Assembly (NCBI RefSeq): GCF_013141695.1
Contig: NZ_WHNY01000006.1
Span: 1-64,000 of the forward strand
Direction: 5' to 3'
Source of the DNA: Paenibacillus plantarum
GTDB lineage: Bacteria; Bacillota; Bacilli; Paenibacillales; NBRC-103111
Length of the DNA stretch: 64,000 nt
Part shown: one piece after another, positions 1 through 9,686 of the stretch
Position numbering within the stretch: position 1 is the first letter of the stretch
Layout of the letters: each line of letters starts with the position of its first letter
Notes under the pieces: model-generated
Told to the model about the DNA's origin: nothing
Databases searched by the model: none
The model's input: only the letters and a program-made list of their open reading frames with translations
Position numbers and translations under genes: made by a program

Positions 1-99
1 AACCTATAGCTGAGCTCTTCTAGTTCGATAAAGAGGCGTATTAGTGAGGTCGTTAGGGTTTGACGGCAGGTACTTTGTTACGCATTTCATGTAAAGAGC

Positions 100-1050
100 T
101 CAATCAATCATCCGCAGCACAATTCGACCTCGTCCGTGCCCCGTTTCGCTCTTCTCGTGTGCTAGGCGCACATCTTCCATTGCAAAACTTTGCTCGATGT
201 GAATTGTTAGCTTTCCCTGATCGATTAGACCAGCAATGGCAATCAAATCTTCCTTCGTCGCGATGCCAGGACGAATCAAACCGATGCCGTGTTGCTTCGC
301 TTTCTCCAACGGCGGTTGGCCCGCGATTGAAGCCAATCTGCCTCCTTGCTTCATAACAGACCATGTGCGTGTAAGTGTGTCACCACTCACCGTATCCATT
401 ACGAAATCGACATCTTGTACGATTTCTTCGAATCGTTCAGACGTGTAGTCAATCACCTTGTCTGCCCCTAAGGAAGCCACATAGGAAACATTCGTCGGCC
501 CTGCCGTACCTATAACTTCTGCACCGATCCACTTCGCGAACTGCACCGCGAACATACCAACCCCGCCCGCTGCGCCGTGAATCAGAACACGCTCATTCGG
601 CTTCACTTGGCCTTCTGAAACAATGGCACGCCACGCAGTTGTGGCTCCTCCTGATAATATCGCAGCTTCTTCGTAGGATATCGAAGCTGGCTTACGGGCA
701 ATCGCATCCTCATGCGCAGTCGTGTACGCTGCATAAGTGCCTTTCGTACTGCGGCCGAATACAGGATCTCCAAGCTGCCAGGTAGACACCCCTGCGCCAA
801 CTGCCTCAACGACACCCGCGAAAGCTGTTCCCGGAATATGTGGGAATTGAACCGGCATCGGGAACAATCCACGGCGTATTTTCCAATCCACGGGTAGAAC
901 GCCAGCGGCATAGATGCGAACAAGCACTTCGCCTTCTTGTGGCTGCGGAATAGGAACTGTTTCCACTTGCAGCACCTCAGCTTCACCAAAAGCATGGTAA
1001 CGCACAGCACGCATCAACTTAACGTCTAGCTTGTCCTTAGGATCACTCAT
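100..1050 (-). CDS. NADP-dependent quinone oxidoreductase-like (zinc-independent MDR family)
   Basis: The 316-residue product is a medium-chain dehydrogenase/reductase. It has a GroES-like N-terminal half (about residues 13-130) and a Rossmann half whose nucleotide-binding glycine motif GAAGGVG lies at about 159-165. No structural-zinc cysteine cluster is visible, which fits the quinone oxidoreductase branch that reduces quinones or enones with NADPH in the cytoplasm. The ATG at 1050 is preceded by AGGAG at a good distance. It is divergent from the MarR gene at 1160, and operator-like sites lie between them, so the regulator probably controls it. Substrate unknown; the family call is firm, the exact reaction is not. 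Confidence 0.85.
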   Translation of the reverse strand: MSDPKDKLDVKLMRAVRYHAFGEAEVLQVETVPIPQPQEGEVLVRIYAAGVLPVDWKIRRGLFPMPVQFPHIPGTAFAGVVEAVGAGVSTWQLGDPVFGRSTKGTYAAYTTAHEDAIARKPASISYEEAAILSGGATTAWRAIVSEGQVKPNERVLIHGAAGGVGMFAVQFAKWIGAEVIGTAGPTNVSYVASLGADKVIDYTSERFEEIVQDVDFVMDTVSGDTLTRTWSVMKQGGRLASIAGQPPLEKAKQHGIGLIRPGIATKEDLIAIAGLIDQGKLTIHIEQSFAMEDVRLAHEKSETGHGRGRIVLRMID

Positions 1051-1093
1051 CTTGGATCTCTCCTCTTTTCTCCGTTTGTATGCTATATTTAAT

Positions 1094-1134
1094 GTGTATA
1101 CTCAGCAATTGAATTTAAACTGAGTATACTCAGT
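1094..1134. promoter_or_regulatory. Divergent operator/promoter region, MarR-type palindrome
   Basis: A perfect 16-bp palindrome, ACTGAGTATACTCAGT, occupies 1119-1134. A related half-site with TATACTCAG lies at 1097-1105. Each site contains a TATAC core resembling a -10 hexamer, one in each orientation, so a bound dimer would block both divergent promoters. The -35 elements are weak on inspection. MarR-family proteins usually bind such palindromes; which regulator binds here is inferred from adjacency. Confidence 0.6.
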
Positions 1135-1159
1135 AATTTCTCGGATGTCAAGGAGGACT

Positions 1160-1645
1160 ATGAAGCCAACTCAAACCAATACACCTGATCAACTGGCACC
1201 ATCCAAGGATTCCAGCCTTTCTCCATCCACGCCAACGGCAGGAGATATTTTACAACTATTGATACGTACGACTCATCGTTTGCATACGCAATTTGAGGAG
1301 CACTTAGCGATGTTAGGCATCCCAGCTTATTTAACGGGGCCTCGCGTGCGAGTCCTCGTTGCGATTGAGGAAGAAGGCCGAATTCGAATGTCAGATCTCG
1401 CGGCCAAATTAGGTATCAAAGCGCGCACGGTCACTCAATTCGTTGACGCACTTGAACAAGAGGCGCTCATCCATCGTACGACGGATCCTGAAGACCGCCG
1501 AGCAACCTTTCTCCAGTTGACGGATGAAGCACCTCCCTTAATTGCGAAAGCTCGTGCTGCGATGAGCGAAGCCTCTGATCAGGTACTCCACTCCTTATCC
1601 GCTGAAGGCAGAAGTCAACTACAGTCCTTGTTATTCAGCTTATAG
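1160..1645 (+). CDS. MarR family transcriptional regulator
   Basis: The 161-residue product has a low-complexity N-terminus of about 25 residues, then a winged-helix MarR domain. The domain shows a recognition-helix region (DLAAKLGIKARTVTQFVDAL) and the wing signature of the family, DPEDRRATFLQLT. AGGAGG at 1151-1156 precedes the ATG at 1160 with short spacing; an upstream in-frame ATG at 1145 has no ribosome binding site. The gene is divergent from the quinone oxidoreductase and sits next to a perfect palindrome, which suggests autoregulation and control of that enzyme in response to a small phenolic or electrophilic ligand. The ligand is inference only. Confidence 0.85.
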   Translation: MKPTQTNTPDQLAPSKDSSLSPSTPTAGDILQLLIRTTHRLHTQFEEHLAMLGIPAYLTGPRVRVLVAIEEEGRIRMSDLAAKLGIKARTVTQFVDALEQEALIHRTTDPEDRRATFLQLTDEAPPLIAKARAAMSEASDQVLHSLSAEGRSQLQSLLFSL

Positions 1646-1721
1646 GGCTGGTGGATTTTGTATGTAACCAGTGGTAGAATATAGGAGATTGTCCCAATTT
1701 CACACTTAGAGGAGAATGGTC

Positions 1722-2147
1722 ATGTCAATTAATGCTTATTTAAATTTCCAAGGAAACACTCGCGAAGTTGTGACTTTCTATGCAGAAGTATTTAATCTGC
1801 CCACTCCCAAAATCATTACATTTGGCGACATGCCAGCTCACCCTGACTATCCGCTTCCTGAAGAAGCCAAAAATGGCGTTATGCACGCTCGTCTAGATAT
1901 TAACGGAAGCCCGCTTATGTTCTCCGATGTATTCCCAGGTATGCCTTACGTTGTAGGAAACAACATCAGTCTTTCCTACGTTAGCGCAAACGCCGATGAA
2001 ATCCAAAATGCTTTCCATAAGCTCAAAGAAGGCGGAAAAATTGCCATGGAACTTCAAGCAACGGACTGGAGTAAATTGTACGGTCAAGTTGAGGACAAGT
2101 TCGGCATTCTTTGGCAGTTCAATCTTGATAGTGGTGAAAGTTTCTAG
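1722..2147 (+). CDS. VOC-family protein (PhnB/glyoxalase-like)
   Basis: The 141-residue product resembles the PhnB-like branch of the vicinal oxygen chelate superfamily: NAYLNFQGNTREVVTFYAEVF at the start and a C-terminal KFGILWQFNL strand. Such proteins are small cytoplasmic betaalphabetabetabeta dimers, and many lack a proven reaction. AGAGGAG at 1708-1714 gives 7-nt spacing to the ATG at 1722; the upstream ATG at 1716 is too close to be used. It lies 76 bp after the MarR gene on the same strand and may be read from that promoter. Function beyond fold is unknown. Confidence 0.8.
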   Translation: MSINAYLNFQGNTREVVTFYAEVFNLPTPKIITFGDMPAHPDYPLPEEAKNGVMHARLDINGSPLMFSDVFPGMPYVVGNNISLSYVSANADEIQNAFHKLKEGGKIAMELQATDWSKLYGQVEDKFGILWQFNLDSGESF

Positions 2148-2171
2148 AACTACACTTAGCTTTCTAAAATG

Positions 2172-2223
2172 AAAAAGGATTCCAAAGCTCACTTCCTTCA
2201 AGTGAGTTTACGGAATCCTTTTT
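2172..2223. terminator. Bidirectional intrinsic terminator
   Basis: AAAAAGGATTCC at 2172-2183 pairs with GGAATCCTTTTT at 2212-2223, and an inner arm (CTCACTT/AAGTGAG) extends the structure. A-tract and T-tract flank it, so it can stop the VOC transcript and the converging cardiolipin synthase transcript. Confidence 0.85.
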
Positions 2224-2230
2224 ATATACA

Positions 2231-3697
2231 CTATAAGATTGGTGAAATCAGCTTCGAAATCGACTCTAGGAAACGGATGCGAAGCGAGCGCTTCTCATAT
2301 TCCTCCAGCGTCAACTCCATACACCCATCCATATCCTTCCAGAAGGTGTTTTCCAGCTTTGCTGCTGTCTCTTCATGAAACATCAGCGCATTCGTCTCAA
2401 AGTTAAGCCGTAGGCTGCGAATATCGAAATTCGCGGTACCCACTGAGGCCACTTTGCCGTCTACGATAATTGTTTTGGCATGTAGGAAGCCGTAATCATA
2501 CAGATAGCATTTCACACCTGCACGCAGCAGTTCGCCTACATAATACAACGAAGCCCAATGGACGAATAAATGATCCGCCTTCTCAGGTATCATAATCCTT
2601 ACATCAATCCCCGATAGCGCCGCAATTCGCAAAGCATTCAGCATACTTTCTTCAGGTATAAAATAGGGGGTTTGCAACAAGATTCGGCTTTTGGCCAAAT
2701 GAATTAGCTTCAGAAACGTATACACGAAATGCGGCCAAGTTTCATTCGGGCCACTTGCGACAATTTGCATCGGGACCCTACCTTGTACGGCATTCTCCAA
2801 AATGGCTGGAAAATACGTCACATCTACTTCCAATGATTCTGTTGATGTTGATGCAAGATTCCAATCCAGTATGAAACGAGATTGCAACGCTCGCACGACG
2901 CTGCCAGTCAATCGAAGATGTGTATCCCGCCAGTAACCAAATTTCGGATTTAGTCCTAGATATTCATTTCCAATATTAAATCCGCCAATATAGCCAATCT
3001 GCCCGTCAATAATCACGAGCTTGCGATGATTCCGATAGTTAACACGATAATTAAGAAAAGGAATACGAGATGGAAAGAATGCCGCTTTGTGTCCACCTGC
3101 CAATAAAAAATCTTTGAAAAATGAATCTTTCAACGTACGCGAGCCGATATCATCGTATAGAAAACGAACCGTCACCCCTTGCTTCGCTTTCCGTGTGAGC
3201 ACTTCCATGATCCGCTGACCCAAGGTATCATTTTTGACAATATAATATTGCATGTGGATATGGTGCTCGGCAGCTTCAATTCGACTAATCAAATCATTAA
3301 ACTTCTCGACCCCATCTGTGAAAATATGTACGTCGTTGTCCTGCGACAAAAATGAATCATTCGTAGCTACGTTCAAATAAATTAAATAACGATACTCCAT
3401 TACCATCGGATCGATATAGGGAAAAGTCCCATCCATAAGCTGCTGCCGCTGCTCACCAATCACAGTCTGCATCCGCTCCTGCATGCGCTTATTCCATTTG
3501 TACAGCTTTCGCCGGCTCAAGTTTTGACCCAGCATCACGTACAATAGAAAGCCTAGAATCGGAATGAATAGCAGCACCATTAACCATGACCACGTAGCAG
3601 CCACATTCCGCCTTTCTAAAAAAACCACCGTGAGCGCCAATAAAATATTTACGACAAACAACACGGTCAACATATGAGAAATCCAATCCATGCCCAT
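2231..3697 (-). CDS. cls: Cardiolipin synthase (phospholipase D family)
   Basis: This membrane enzyme joins two phosphatidylglycerol molecules into cardiolipin and glycerol. The 488-residue product has two N-terminal membrane helices (including LLALTVVFLERR and WSWLMVLLFIPILGFLLYVM) followed by two phospholipase D catalytic motifs: HRKLVIIDGQIGYIGGFN in the first half and HAKTIIVDGKVASVGTANFD in the second. Its length matches bacterial ClsA-type enzymes. I chose the ATG at 3697 because GGAG lies 7 nt upstream of it; the longer frame from 3724 lacks a ribosome binding site. A TATAAT hexamer at 3733-3738 (minus strand) is a likely -10. It appears to be a single-gene unit. Confidence 0.93.
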   Translation of the reverse strand: MGMDWISHMLTVLFVVNILLALTVVFLERRNVAATWSWLMVLLFIPILGFLLYVMLGQNLSRRKLYKWNKRMQERMQTVIGEQRQQLMDGTFPYIDPMVMEYRYLIYLNVATNDSFLSQDNDVHIFTDGVEKFNDLISRIEAAEHHIHMQYYIVKNDTLGQRIMEVLTRKAKQGVTVRFLYDDIGSRTLKDSFFKDFLLAGGHKAAFFPSRIPFLNYRVNYRNHRKLVIIDGQIGYIGGFNIGNEYLGLNPKFGYWRDTHLRLTGSVVRALQSRFILDWNLASTSTESLEVDVTYFPAILENAVQGRVPMQIVASGPNETWPHFVYTFLKLIHLAKSRILLQTPYFIPEESMLNALRIAALSGIDVRIMIPEKADHLFVHWASLYYVGELLRAGVKCYLYDYGFLHAKTIIVDGKVASVGTANFDIRSLRLNFETNALMFHEETAAKLENTFWKDMDGCMELTLEEYEKRSLRIRFLESISKLISPIL

Positions 3698-3732
3698 TGT
3701 ACCACTCCAACCCTCTTTACTCATCTGTATCT

Positions 3733-3738
3733 ATTATA
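3733..3738 (-). promoter_or_regulatory. Candidate -10 element for cardiolipin synthase
   Basis: A consensus TATAAT on the minus strand lies 36 bp before the chosen cls start. The -35 region at the expected distance (TTTCGT, 3756-3761) is a poor match, so only the -10 is convincing. Confidence 0.4.
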
Positions 3739-3758
3739 CCTGAATTTTCATAATAACG

Positions 3759-3796
3759 AAAAAAGCCCCCTCATTCTTTCGAATCAAGAGGCTTTC
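3759..3796 (-). terminator. Intrinsic terminator of the glg operon
   Basis: Just after glgA on the minus strand, a stem (AAGCCTC ... GAGGGGGCTT, with an inner TGATTCGAAAGAATGA-type arm) is followed by a run of six T. It separates glgA from cls. Confidence 0.8.
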
Positions 3797-3805
3797 ATCC
3801 TGTAT

Positions 3806-5236
3806 TTAAGAGGTCATTTCATTGTAAAGTGTGATATATTGCTGCGCAGATTTGCGCCAGCTAAAGTCACCTTTTTTCATATTTTGCTGAATCTTCATCC
3901 AACTGTCACGGTCATTCTTATAAAAGAAAACCGCTCGCCTGATGATGTGAAGCATATCATGAGCATTGTAATGCGTGAAGGAGAAACCTGTGCCCTCTCC
4001 TGTAAACTCATTATATGGCTGCACCGTATCCTTCAGACCGCCCGTTTCACGAACGATCGGTACGGAACGATAGCGTAGCGCAATCAACTGCCCAATCCCA
4101 CATGGCTCAAACTGTGATGGCATTAAGAAAAGATCTGAAGCTGCGTAGAACTGGTGTGCTAACGCTTCATCAAAGTAAATGTGCGCCGACACTTTGGTCG
4201 GATGTGTGACTGCAGCGTTCCGAAACATTTGCTCATAGACAGGCTCGCCTGTACCAAGAACAACAAGCTGGATGTCCAAGCTTAAGATTTCGCGAAGCAC
4301 ATGCTGAATCAGATCTAGACCCTTCTGCTGTACAAGACGAGTTACCAGTACAATCATCGGGATATCTCCGTTCACAGGAAGTCCTAGACGCTCCTGAAGT
4401 GCCGTTTTATTCTGCGTCTTCTTCGGTAAAGAATCCCGATAATTTACAACCAGATTCTTATCCGTCATAGGGTCGAACACGTCGTAATCAATCCCGTTCA
4501 CGATGCCCGTTAATTGATCCTTGCGGTGACGCAACAGGCTGTCCAAGAATTCACCATAATAAGGAGTTTGAATCTCCTCCGCATACGTCTGACTAACCGT
4601 TGTTATCTGATCTGAATACAACAGTCCACCCTTCAGGAAGCTTGCACCACCATGAAGCTCTAGCGCTGTTCCAGAGAAGTGGTCATCCGACAAACCGAAC
4701 AAATCCTTGAACACTTGTTGGCCAAATACACCTTGGTATTTCAAATTATGAACGGTCGTCATCGTCTTGATCTCGCTAAAGAAAGGCAAGTGCTGATAAT
4801 GAGCCTTCAGTAACACAGGAATCATACCTGCTTGCCAATCGTGACAATGAATCACATCCGGCTGGAAATCCAGATACGGCAGGGCCTCAATGACACCTCG
4901 ACAAAAGAAGCCAAATCGCTCCGATTCATCTCCAAAGCCATAAATACCAGATCGCTTGTAATAAAACTCATTATCGACGAAATAATAGGTAACCTCTTCA
5001 TGCACCAACATATCAATTCCGATATATTGCTTGCGCCAGCCCAACTGCACATCAAATGACGTCACGTGTGTCATCAGATCTCTAAACTTAGCCGGGATAT
5101 CACCATATTTGGGCAAAATAACACGTACATCAAGTCCCTGACGCGTCAGCTCCTTAGGTAAGGAGCCAATCACATCCGCCAATCCGCCTGTCTTTATAAA
5201 AGGAACGGCCTCCGAAGCCGCGAACAGTATTTTCAT
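3806..5236 (-). CDS. glgA: Glycogen synthase (ADP-glucose dependent)
   Basis: GlgA extends the alpha-1,4-glucan chain using ADP-glucose. The 476-residue product is a GT5-family enzyme with the ADP-glucose-binding motif KTGGLAD at residues 15-21, a starch synthase catalytic domain, and the C-terminal GT-B half carrying SQFEPCGIGQLIALRYRS, where the conserved glutamate and substrate-binding loop sit. Its length is typical of bacterial GlgA. GGAGGAG lies 7 nt before the ATG. It is the last gene of glgB-glgC-glgD-glgA and is followed by a terminator. The glycogen phosphorylase gene (glgP) that ends the Bacillus operon is not here. Confidence 0.96.
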   Translation of the reverse strand: MKILFAASEAVPFIKTGGLADVIGSLPKELTRQGLDVRVILPKYGDIPAKFRDLMTHVTSFDVQLGWRKQYIGIDMLVHEEVTYYFVDNEFYYKRSGIYGFGDESERFGFFCRGVIEALPYLDFQPDVIHCHDWQAGMIPVLLKAHYQHLPFFSEIKTMTTVHNLKYQGVFGQQVFKDLFGLSDDHFSGTALELHGGASFLKGGLLYSDQITTVSQTYAEEIQTPYYGEFLDSLLRHRKDQLTGIVNGIDYDVFDPMTDKNLVVNYRDSLPKKTQNKTALQERLGLPVNGDIPMIVLVTRLVQQKGLDLIQHVLREILSLDIQLVVLGTGEPVYEQMFRNAAVTHPTKVSAHIYFDEALAHQFYAASDLFLMPSQFEPCGIGQLIALRYRSVPIVRETGGLKDTVQPYNEFTGEGTGFSFTHYNAHDMLHIIRRAVFFYKNDRDSWMKIQQNMKKGDFSWRKSAQQYITLYNEMTS

Positions 5237-5288
5237 CTTGCCACTCCTCCAACTTTGCTATAACCTGATCTATCACACGAACTTGCGA

Positions 5289-6401
5289 TTAGATCACTTT
5301 GGTTTTCGCTGCAATGAATGGTGCTTTATTGTCACCAGTTAATACCCGCCCGCGGCTAATGAAGACATCCTTATCCAGAATCGCATTCTCGATAATTACG
5401 TTTTCCTCAATCTCGCAGTTTTGCAAAATGATACTGTTTTTCACGTAGGCGCCTTTACGGATCTTCACCCCGCGGAACAGAATGCTGTTCTCCACTTTTC
5501 CTTCAATCTGGCAACCATTTGCGATAAGTGCGTTCTTAGCGGAAGCGGAGTCCAAATATTTGGCAGGCGGCTCATCCTTAACCTTGGTATAGATCAGATT
5601 ATTCTTCTGGAAGAACAGCTCGCGCCAAATCGCTGGATTCAGCAGCTGCATGCTGTGTTTGTAGTAGCCTTGGATCGAGTTCACAATTCCCAGATGCCCT
5701 TCAAACTTATAGCCATACACGCTAAGCTTATCAATGTTTTTCATAATGCCGTCACGCACCAAATGATCATATCCTTGCGCTAAGCAGGATTCGACCATAT
5801 CCAGCAGTAAAGCCTTGCTCATAATATACATTTCCATGGAAATGTTATTCGTCCGCAGTCGGCCCGTGTGATCTTCCATCAAAGTAACTTGACCGGTGTC
5901 TTTCACAGCCATCCGACGGAATTTCCCATGGACTTCTTCATCGGTTTGCTTATAAATCACGGTAATATCCGCTTGCATATCTTCGTGATAACGCACTGCA
6001 TCGTTCAAATCCAGATTGCACACCATATGGCTGCGGGAAATAATGACGAACTCTTCTTTACCGCGGTAGAAATAGTCACGATGACTATAGAACTGATACA
6101 AATCACCGCGCGAGATGCCCGTCGGTTCATCCAGTACGGAAGGTAGGACGAAAAGTCCCCCACGCTTACGATCCAAATCCCACTCTTTTCCAGATCCCAG
6201 ATGATCCATGAGCGAACGATATTTGTGTTGTGTGAATACAGCTACATTGTCAATCCCTGAATTCACCATATTCGAGAGTGCAAAATCGATTAACCGATAA
6301 CGACCACCAAAAGGCACAGATGCCGGGCAGCGGAAATAAGTCAGTTCCTCCAAATCATCCGGTTCATTGACTAAATTAATGACTCCCATCACATGTTTCA
6401 T
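5289..6401 (-). CDS. glgD: GlgD, glucose-1-phosphate adenylyltransferase partner subunit
   Basis: The 370-residue product is a GlgC paralogue: a nucleotidyltransferase-like N-terminal half and a C-terminal left-handed beta-helix of hexapeptide type (KVENSILFRGVKIRKGAYVK region). It starts MKHVMGVINL and lacks the glycine-rich GGEGRRLG nucleotide-binding loop seen in GlgC, as is usual for GlgD. In Firmicutes GlgD forms a heterotetramer with GlgC and modulates activity. AGAAGGGATG before the ATG lies inside the end of glgC, 6 nt away, so the two are translationally coupled. Confidence 0.93.
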   Translation of the reverse strand: MKHVMGVINLVNEPDDLEELTYFRCPASVPFGGRYRLIDFALSNMVNSGIDNVAVFTQHKYRSLMDHLGSGKEWDLDRKRGGLFVLPSVLDEPTGISRGDLYQFYSHRDYFYRGKEEFVIISRSHMVCNLDLNDAVRYHEDMQADITVIYKQTDEEVHGKFRRMAVKDTGQVTLMEDHTGRLRTNNISMEMYIMSKALLLDMVESCLAQGYDHLVRDGIMKNIDKLSVYGYKFEGHLGIVNSIQGYYKHSMQLLNPAIWRELFFQKNNLIYTKVKDEPPAKYLDSASAKNALIANGCQIEGKVENSILFRGVKIRKGAYVKNSIILQNCEIEENVIIENAILDKDVFISRGRVLTGDNKAPFIAAKTKVI

Positions 6402-6407
6402 CTGACA

Positions 6408-7556
6408 TCATCCCTTCTGATTAGCGTAGCCTGTTACCCGTTCGTTACCGCCAATAAGTACAATTTCACCATTGCCATCAACAACCGCACCATCTTCAAC
6501 GACCGTATTCTCACCAATAATCGCTTTGATAATCGTTACGTTATTACCAATCTTAGCATTCGGCATAATGACTGAATCTTTAATATGGCTGCCTTCACCA
6601 ACTTGAACACCGAAAAAGAGAACGGAATGATCGACATCTCCAAAAATCGCACAGCCCTCATTCACCAATGAACGTTTAATATTTGCCGTAGGCGCTACGT
6701 ATTGTGCAGGTTGGTACGGATTCTGTGAATATACACGCCAGTCTTTATCATTTAAGTTTAACTCATTATTGTCATCTAAAAGGTCCATATTCGCTTCCCA
6801 TAGACTATCAATGGTTCCGACGTCCTTCCAATAGCCTTCGAATGGATAAGCTAACATTCTCGCTTCATCCTTCAGCATCATCGGAATGATATCTTTCCCA
6901 AAGTCTTTACTAGACTCAGGATTCGCTTCATCCTCAAGCAAATACGATTTCAATGCTTTCCAGTTAAAAATGTAAATCCCCATAGAAGCCAGGTTGGAGT
7001 TTGCTTCCTTCGGCTTTTCAGCGAATTCAGTAATCTCCTGCTTCTCATTTACGCTCATGATGCCGAATCGGCTAGTCTCTTCCCATTTCACTTCGATTAC
7101 AGCGATCGTTGCGTCCGCTTTTTTCTCTTTGTGATAAGAAAGCATGAGATCGTAATCCATTTTATAAATATGGTCACCCGAGATGACCAAGACGTATTCT
7201 GGATCATACTGTTCGATAAAGCCGATGTTGCGATAAATCGCGTTTGCAGTTCCTTTGTACCAATCTCCGCCTTTTTGCTCCATGAACGGTGGCAGTACAG
7301 TTACACCGCCATGCTTGCGGTCAAGATCCCAAGAGCTTCCAATACCAATGTACGTATTGAGAACAAGAGGCTGATACTGTGTAAGAACGCCTACGGTATC
7401 AATCCCTGAATTCGTACAATTGCTGAGTGTAAAATCAATGATGCGATATTTGCCGCCAAAGTGAACAGCTGGCTTAGCTAAATTGTTCGTCAGTACGCCT
7501 AATCTTCGCCCTTCTCCTCCAGCGAGGAGCATAGCAACACATTCTTTACTGCGCAT
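6408..7556 (-). CDS. glgC: Glucose-1-phosphate adenylyltransferase, catalytic subunit
   Basis: GlgC makes ADP-glucose from ATP and glucose-1-phosphate, the committed step of glycogen synthesis. The 382-residue product has the loop [20 protein letters not shown] at about 11-30, the core [15 protein letters not shown], the motif [12 protein letters not shown], and a C-terminal beta-helix. AAGGGGGAAATC stands upstream of the ATG. Its first 58 nt overlap the 3' end of glgB in another frame, an unusually long overlap that implies tight coupling. It is followed after 6 nt by glgD. Confidence 0.96.
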   Translation of the reverse strand: MRSKECVAMLLAGGEGRRLGVLTNNLAKPAVHFGGKYRIIDFTLSNCTNSGIDTVGVLTQYQPLVLNTYIGIGSSWDLDRKHGGVTVLPPFMEQKGGDWYKGTANAIYRNIGFIEQYDPEYVLVISGDHIYKMDYDLMLSYHKEKKADATIAVIEVKWEETSRFGIMSVNEKQEITEFAEKPKEANSNLASMGIYIFNWKALKSYLLEDEANPESSKDFGKDIIPMMLKDEARMLAYPFEGYWKDVGTIDSLWEANMDLLDDNNELNLNDKDWRVYSQNPYQPAQYVAPTANIKRSLVNEGCAIFGDVDHSVLFFGVQVGEGSHIKDSVIMPNAKIGNNVTIIKAIIGENTVVEDGAVVDGNGEIVLIGGNERVTGYANQKG

Positions 7557-9505
7557 ATTTGATTTCCCCCTTCACCTTCATCAATCTCTGATTGGAATTC
7601 ACTCACACACTTGATATAGACAGCCGCAAGCGGCGGAATACATAACGATAAACTGTATGGCATACCATGCATGGGACTTGCCTTGCTTGTGATTGGCAGC
7701 GTATTTCCTTGTCCGGAACCACCAAATTCTGTAGCATCGCTATTAAATACAACTTCGTAGAGACCTAATTTCGGAACGCCGATCCGATAATCCGGATGAA
7801 CAACAGGTGTGAAATTACACACAAGAATAAGTTCATCCTCCGGCGATTTCCCTTTTCGCATATAAGTGACAACACTTTGGCTCTCGTCATGGGGATTAAT
7901 CCATGCAAAGCCTTCTGGATCATGATCCAGCTGCCACAAGGCGGATTCGTTCAAATAAAATTGATTGAGCGACTTCACGTAGTGATGCATCTGCTCATGC
8001 TTCTCGTAACCGTCTAACAGAAACCAATCCAGCTCTTCGAGATCCTTCCATTCATCGAATTGACCGAATTCACTTCCCATGAAGAGCAGTTTTTTCCCTG
8101 GATGCCCCGACATATAGCCATATAATACACGAAGATTAGCAAATTTCTGCCAATAGTCTCCTGGCATCTTATGCAGGAGTGAACGCTTACCATGCACGAC
8201 CTCGTCATGTGACAAAGGCAGTACATAATTTTCGCTCCATGCATACATGAACGAGAAGGTAATCAACTTATGATTATATCTGCGGTGGATGGGATCCAGT
8301 TTCATATATTTTAGCATATCGTTCATCCAGCCCATATTCCACTTGTAGTTAAATCCAAGTCCACCTTCGTGCACAGGTGCCGTAACAAGCGGCCAATCCG
8401 TCGAATCTTCCGCCATCATCAGCGCGTCTGGATAATAGGAGAATACAACTTGATTCAGCTTGCGGATGAACGCAACTGCCTCCAAATTCTCCTCGCCACC
8501 GAGTTGATTTCGAATGGGCTCCTCATTCCATCTGCCGAAATTAAGGTGCAGCATAGAAGCAACAGCATCTACTCTGATCCCATCCATATGATACATGTCC
8601 ATCCAAAATAAGGCATTTGAGATTAAGAAACTCTGAACCTCCGGCCTGCCGAAATCGAAGGTAAGTGTCCCCCACTCCAGCTTCTCTGCTTTGCGCGGGT
8701 CTTCATATTCATACAAAGGCTTGCCATCAAACTGACGAAGACCGTGACTGTCCTTGCAAAAATGACCTGGGACCCAGTCCATAATGACCCCAATTCCCTT
8801 CTGATGACAGCGATCTACGAATCGCATGAAATCCTTAGGGGCACCGTGCCGACTAGTTACCGAAAAGTACCCTGTTGCTTGATAACCCCACGAACGATCG
8901 AAAGGATGCTCCGCTAGCGGCATGACTTCAATATGCGTATACCCCATATCAGCCGCATAATCCACCAATTCAGTCGTTAATTGTTCGTACGTGTACTGCT
9001 CCTCGCTTGTACGATCTTTTTTACGCCAAGTGCCTAAATGTACTTCGTAAATGGACAGCGGCTTGTTATAAGCGGGGACTTCTTTCTTCTGCTGCTGCCA
9101 GGCTTGATCCTGCCAATCATACCCTTCTAAATCAACCACCCGCGATGCCGTACCGGGCCTTAATTCAGAATAGAAAGCATAGGGATCCGCTTTTAACAAA
9201 ATCTGTCCTGTCTGACTATGAATTTCAAACTTGTAGTAGTCGCCTTCACGTGCTTCTGGAATGAAGATCATCCAGAGTCCTAATGAACTAATTTTTTCCA
9301 TCCTATGCTCGCCGGATAGCCAATCATTGAAATCTCCAAGTACAAACACGGTTCTCGCATGCGGTGCCCATACGGCGAATCGAACACCTTCATGACCTTT
9401 TTCTTTGCTAACATGTGCCCCTAAGATTCGATAGCTGTGGAAAAGGGATCCTTCATGAAGCAGAAACAAATCCTCGGAGCTGGGTATACCAACATTTGCT
9501 CCCAC
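7499..9505 (-). CDS. glgB: 1,4-alpha-glucan branching enzyme
   Basis: GlgB introduces alpha-1,6 branches into glycogen. The 668-residue GH13 protein has an N-terminal carbohydrate-binding/early-set domain (about 30-115), a TIM barrel with the nucleophile in [12 protein letters not shown] (about D311) and acid/base in [10 protein letters not shown] (about E364), and [10 protein letters not shown] further on. A C-terminal beta domain follows. The start is GTG at 9505 behind a G-rich Shine-Dalgarno (GGGGGGATAAT); the ATG one base out of phase is in another frame. The last 20 or so residues (rich in E and G, with two cysteines) run into glgC and look like an added tail. Confidence 0.95.
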   Translation of the reverse strand: MGANVGIPSSEDLFLLHEGSLFHSYRILGAHVSKEKGHEGVRFAVWAPHARTVFVLGDFNDWLSGEHRMEKISSLGLWMIFIPEAREGDYYKFEIHSQTGQILLKADPYAFYSELRPGTASRVVDLEGYDWQDQAWQQQKKEVPAYNKPLSIYEVHLGTWRKKDRTSEEQYTYEQLTTELVDYAADMGYTHIEVMPLAEHPFDRSWGYQATGYFSVTSRHGAPKDFMRFVDRCHQKGIGVIMDWVPGHFCKDSHGLRQFDGKPLYEYEDPRKAEKLEWGTLTFDFGRPEVQSFLISNALFWMDMYHMDGIRVDAVASMLHLNFGRWNEEPIRNQLGGEENLEAVAFIRKLNQVVFSYYPDALMMAEDSTDWPLVTAPVHEGGLGFNYKWNMGWMNDMLKYMKLDPIHRRYNHKLITFSFMYAWSENYVLPLSHDEVVHGKRSLLHKMPGDYWQKFANLRVLYGYMSGHPGKKLLFMGSEFGQFDEWKDLEELDWFLLDGYEKHEQMHHYVKSLNQFYLNESALWQLDHDPEGFAWINPHDESQSVVTYMRKGKSPEDELILVCNFTPVVHPDYRIGVPKLGLYEVVFNSDATEFGGSGQGNTLPITSKASPMHGMPYSLSLCIPPLAAVYIKCVSEFQSEIDEGEGGNQICAVKNVLLCSSLEEKGED

Positions 9506-9588
9506 ATTATCCCCCCTATTTCGACATGTCTTTGAACTAAGATGTGTGTATCAATTCGGCTCTACCTCTACAAATACAACAAACAGGT

Positions 9589-9600
9589 AAGGAATTCCTT
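9589..9600. other. 12-bp perfect palindrome in glgB/foldase intergenic region
   Basis: AAGGAATTCCTT is a perfect palindrome midway between the divergent glgB and foldase genes. It could be an operator, but a single short palindrome is weak evidence. No convincing sigma-A promoter was identified in 9506-9686. Confidence 0.25.
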
Positions 9601-9686
9601 CAATTCGATACGAATAAAAAAAAGGAAATCTCTCAACCTTCGGTGAATTATTGATAGGACAAGAAATGAAAGGTGGATCACTCATA

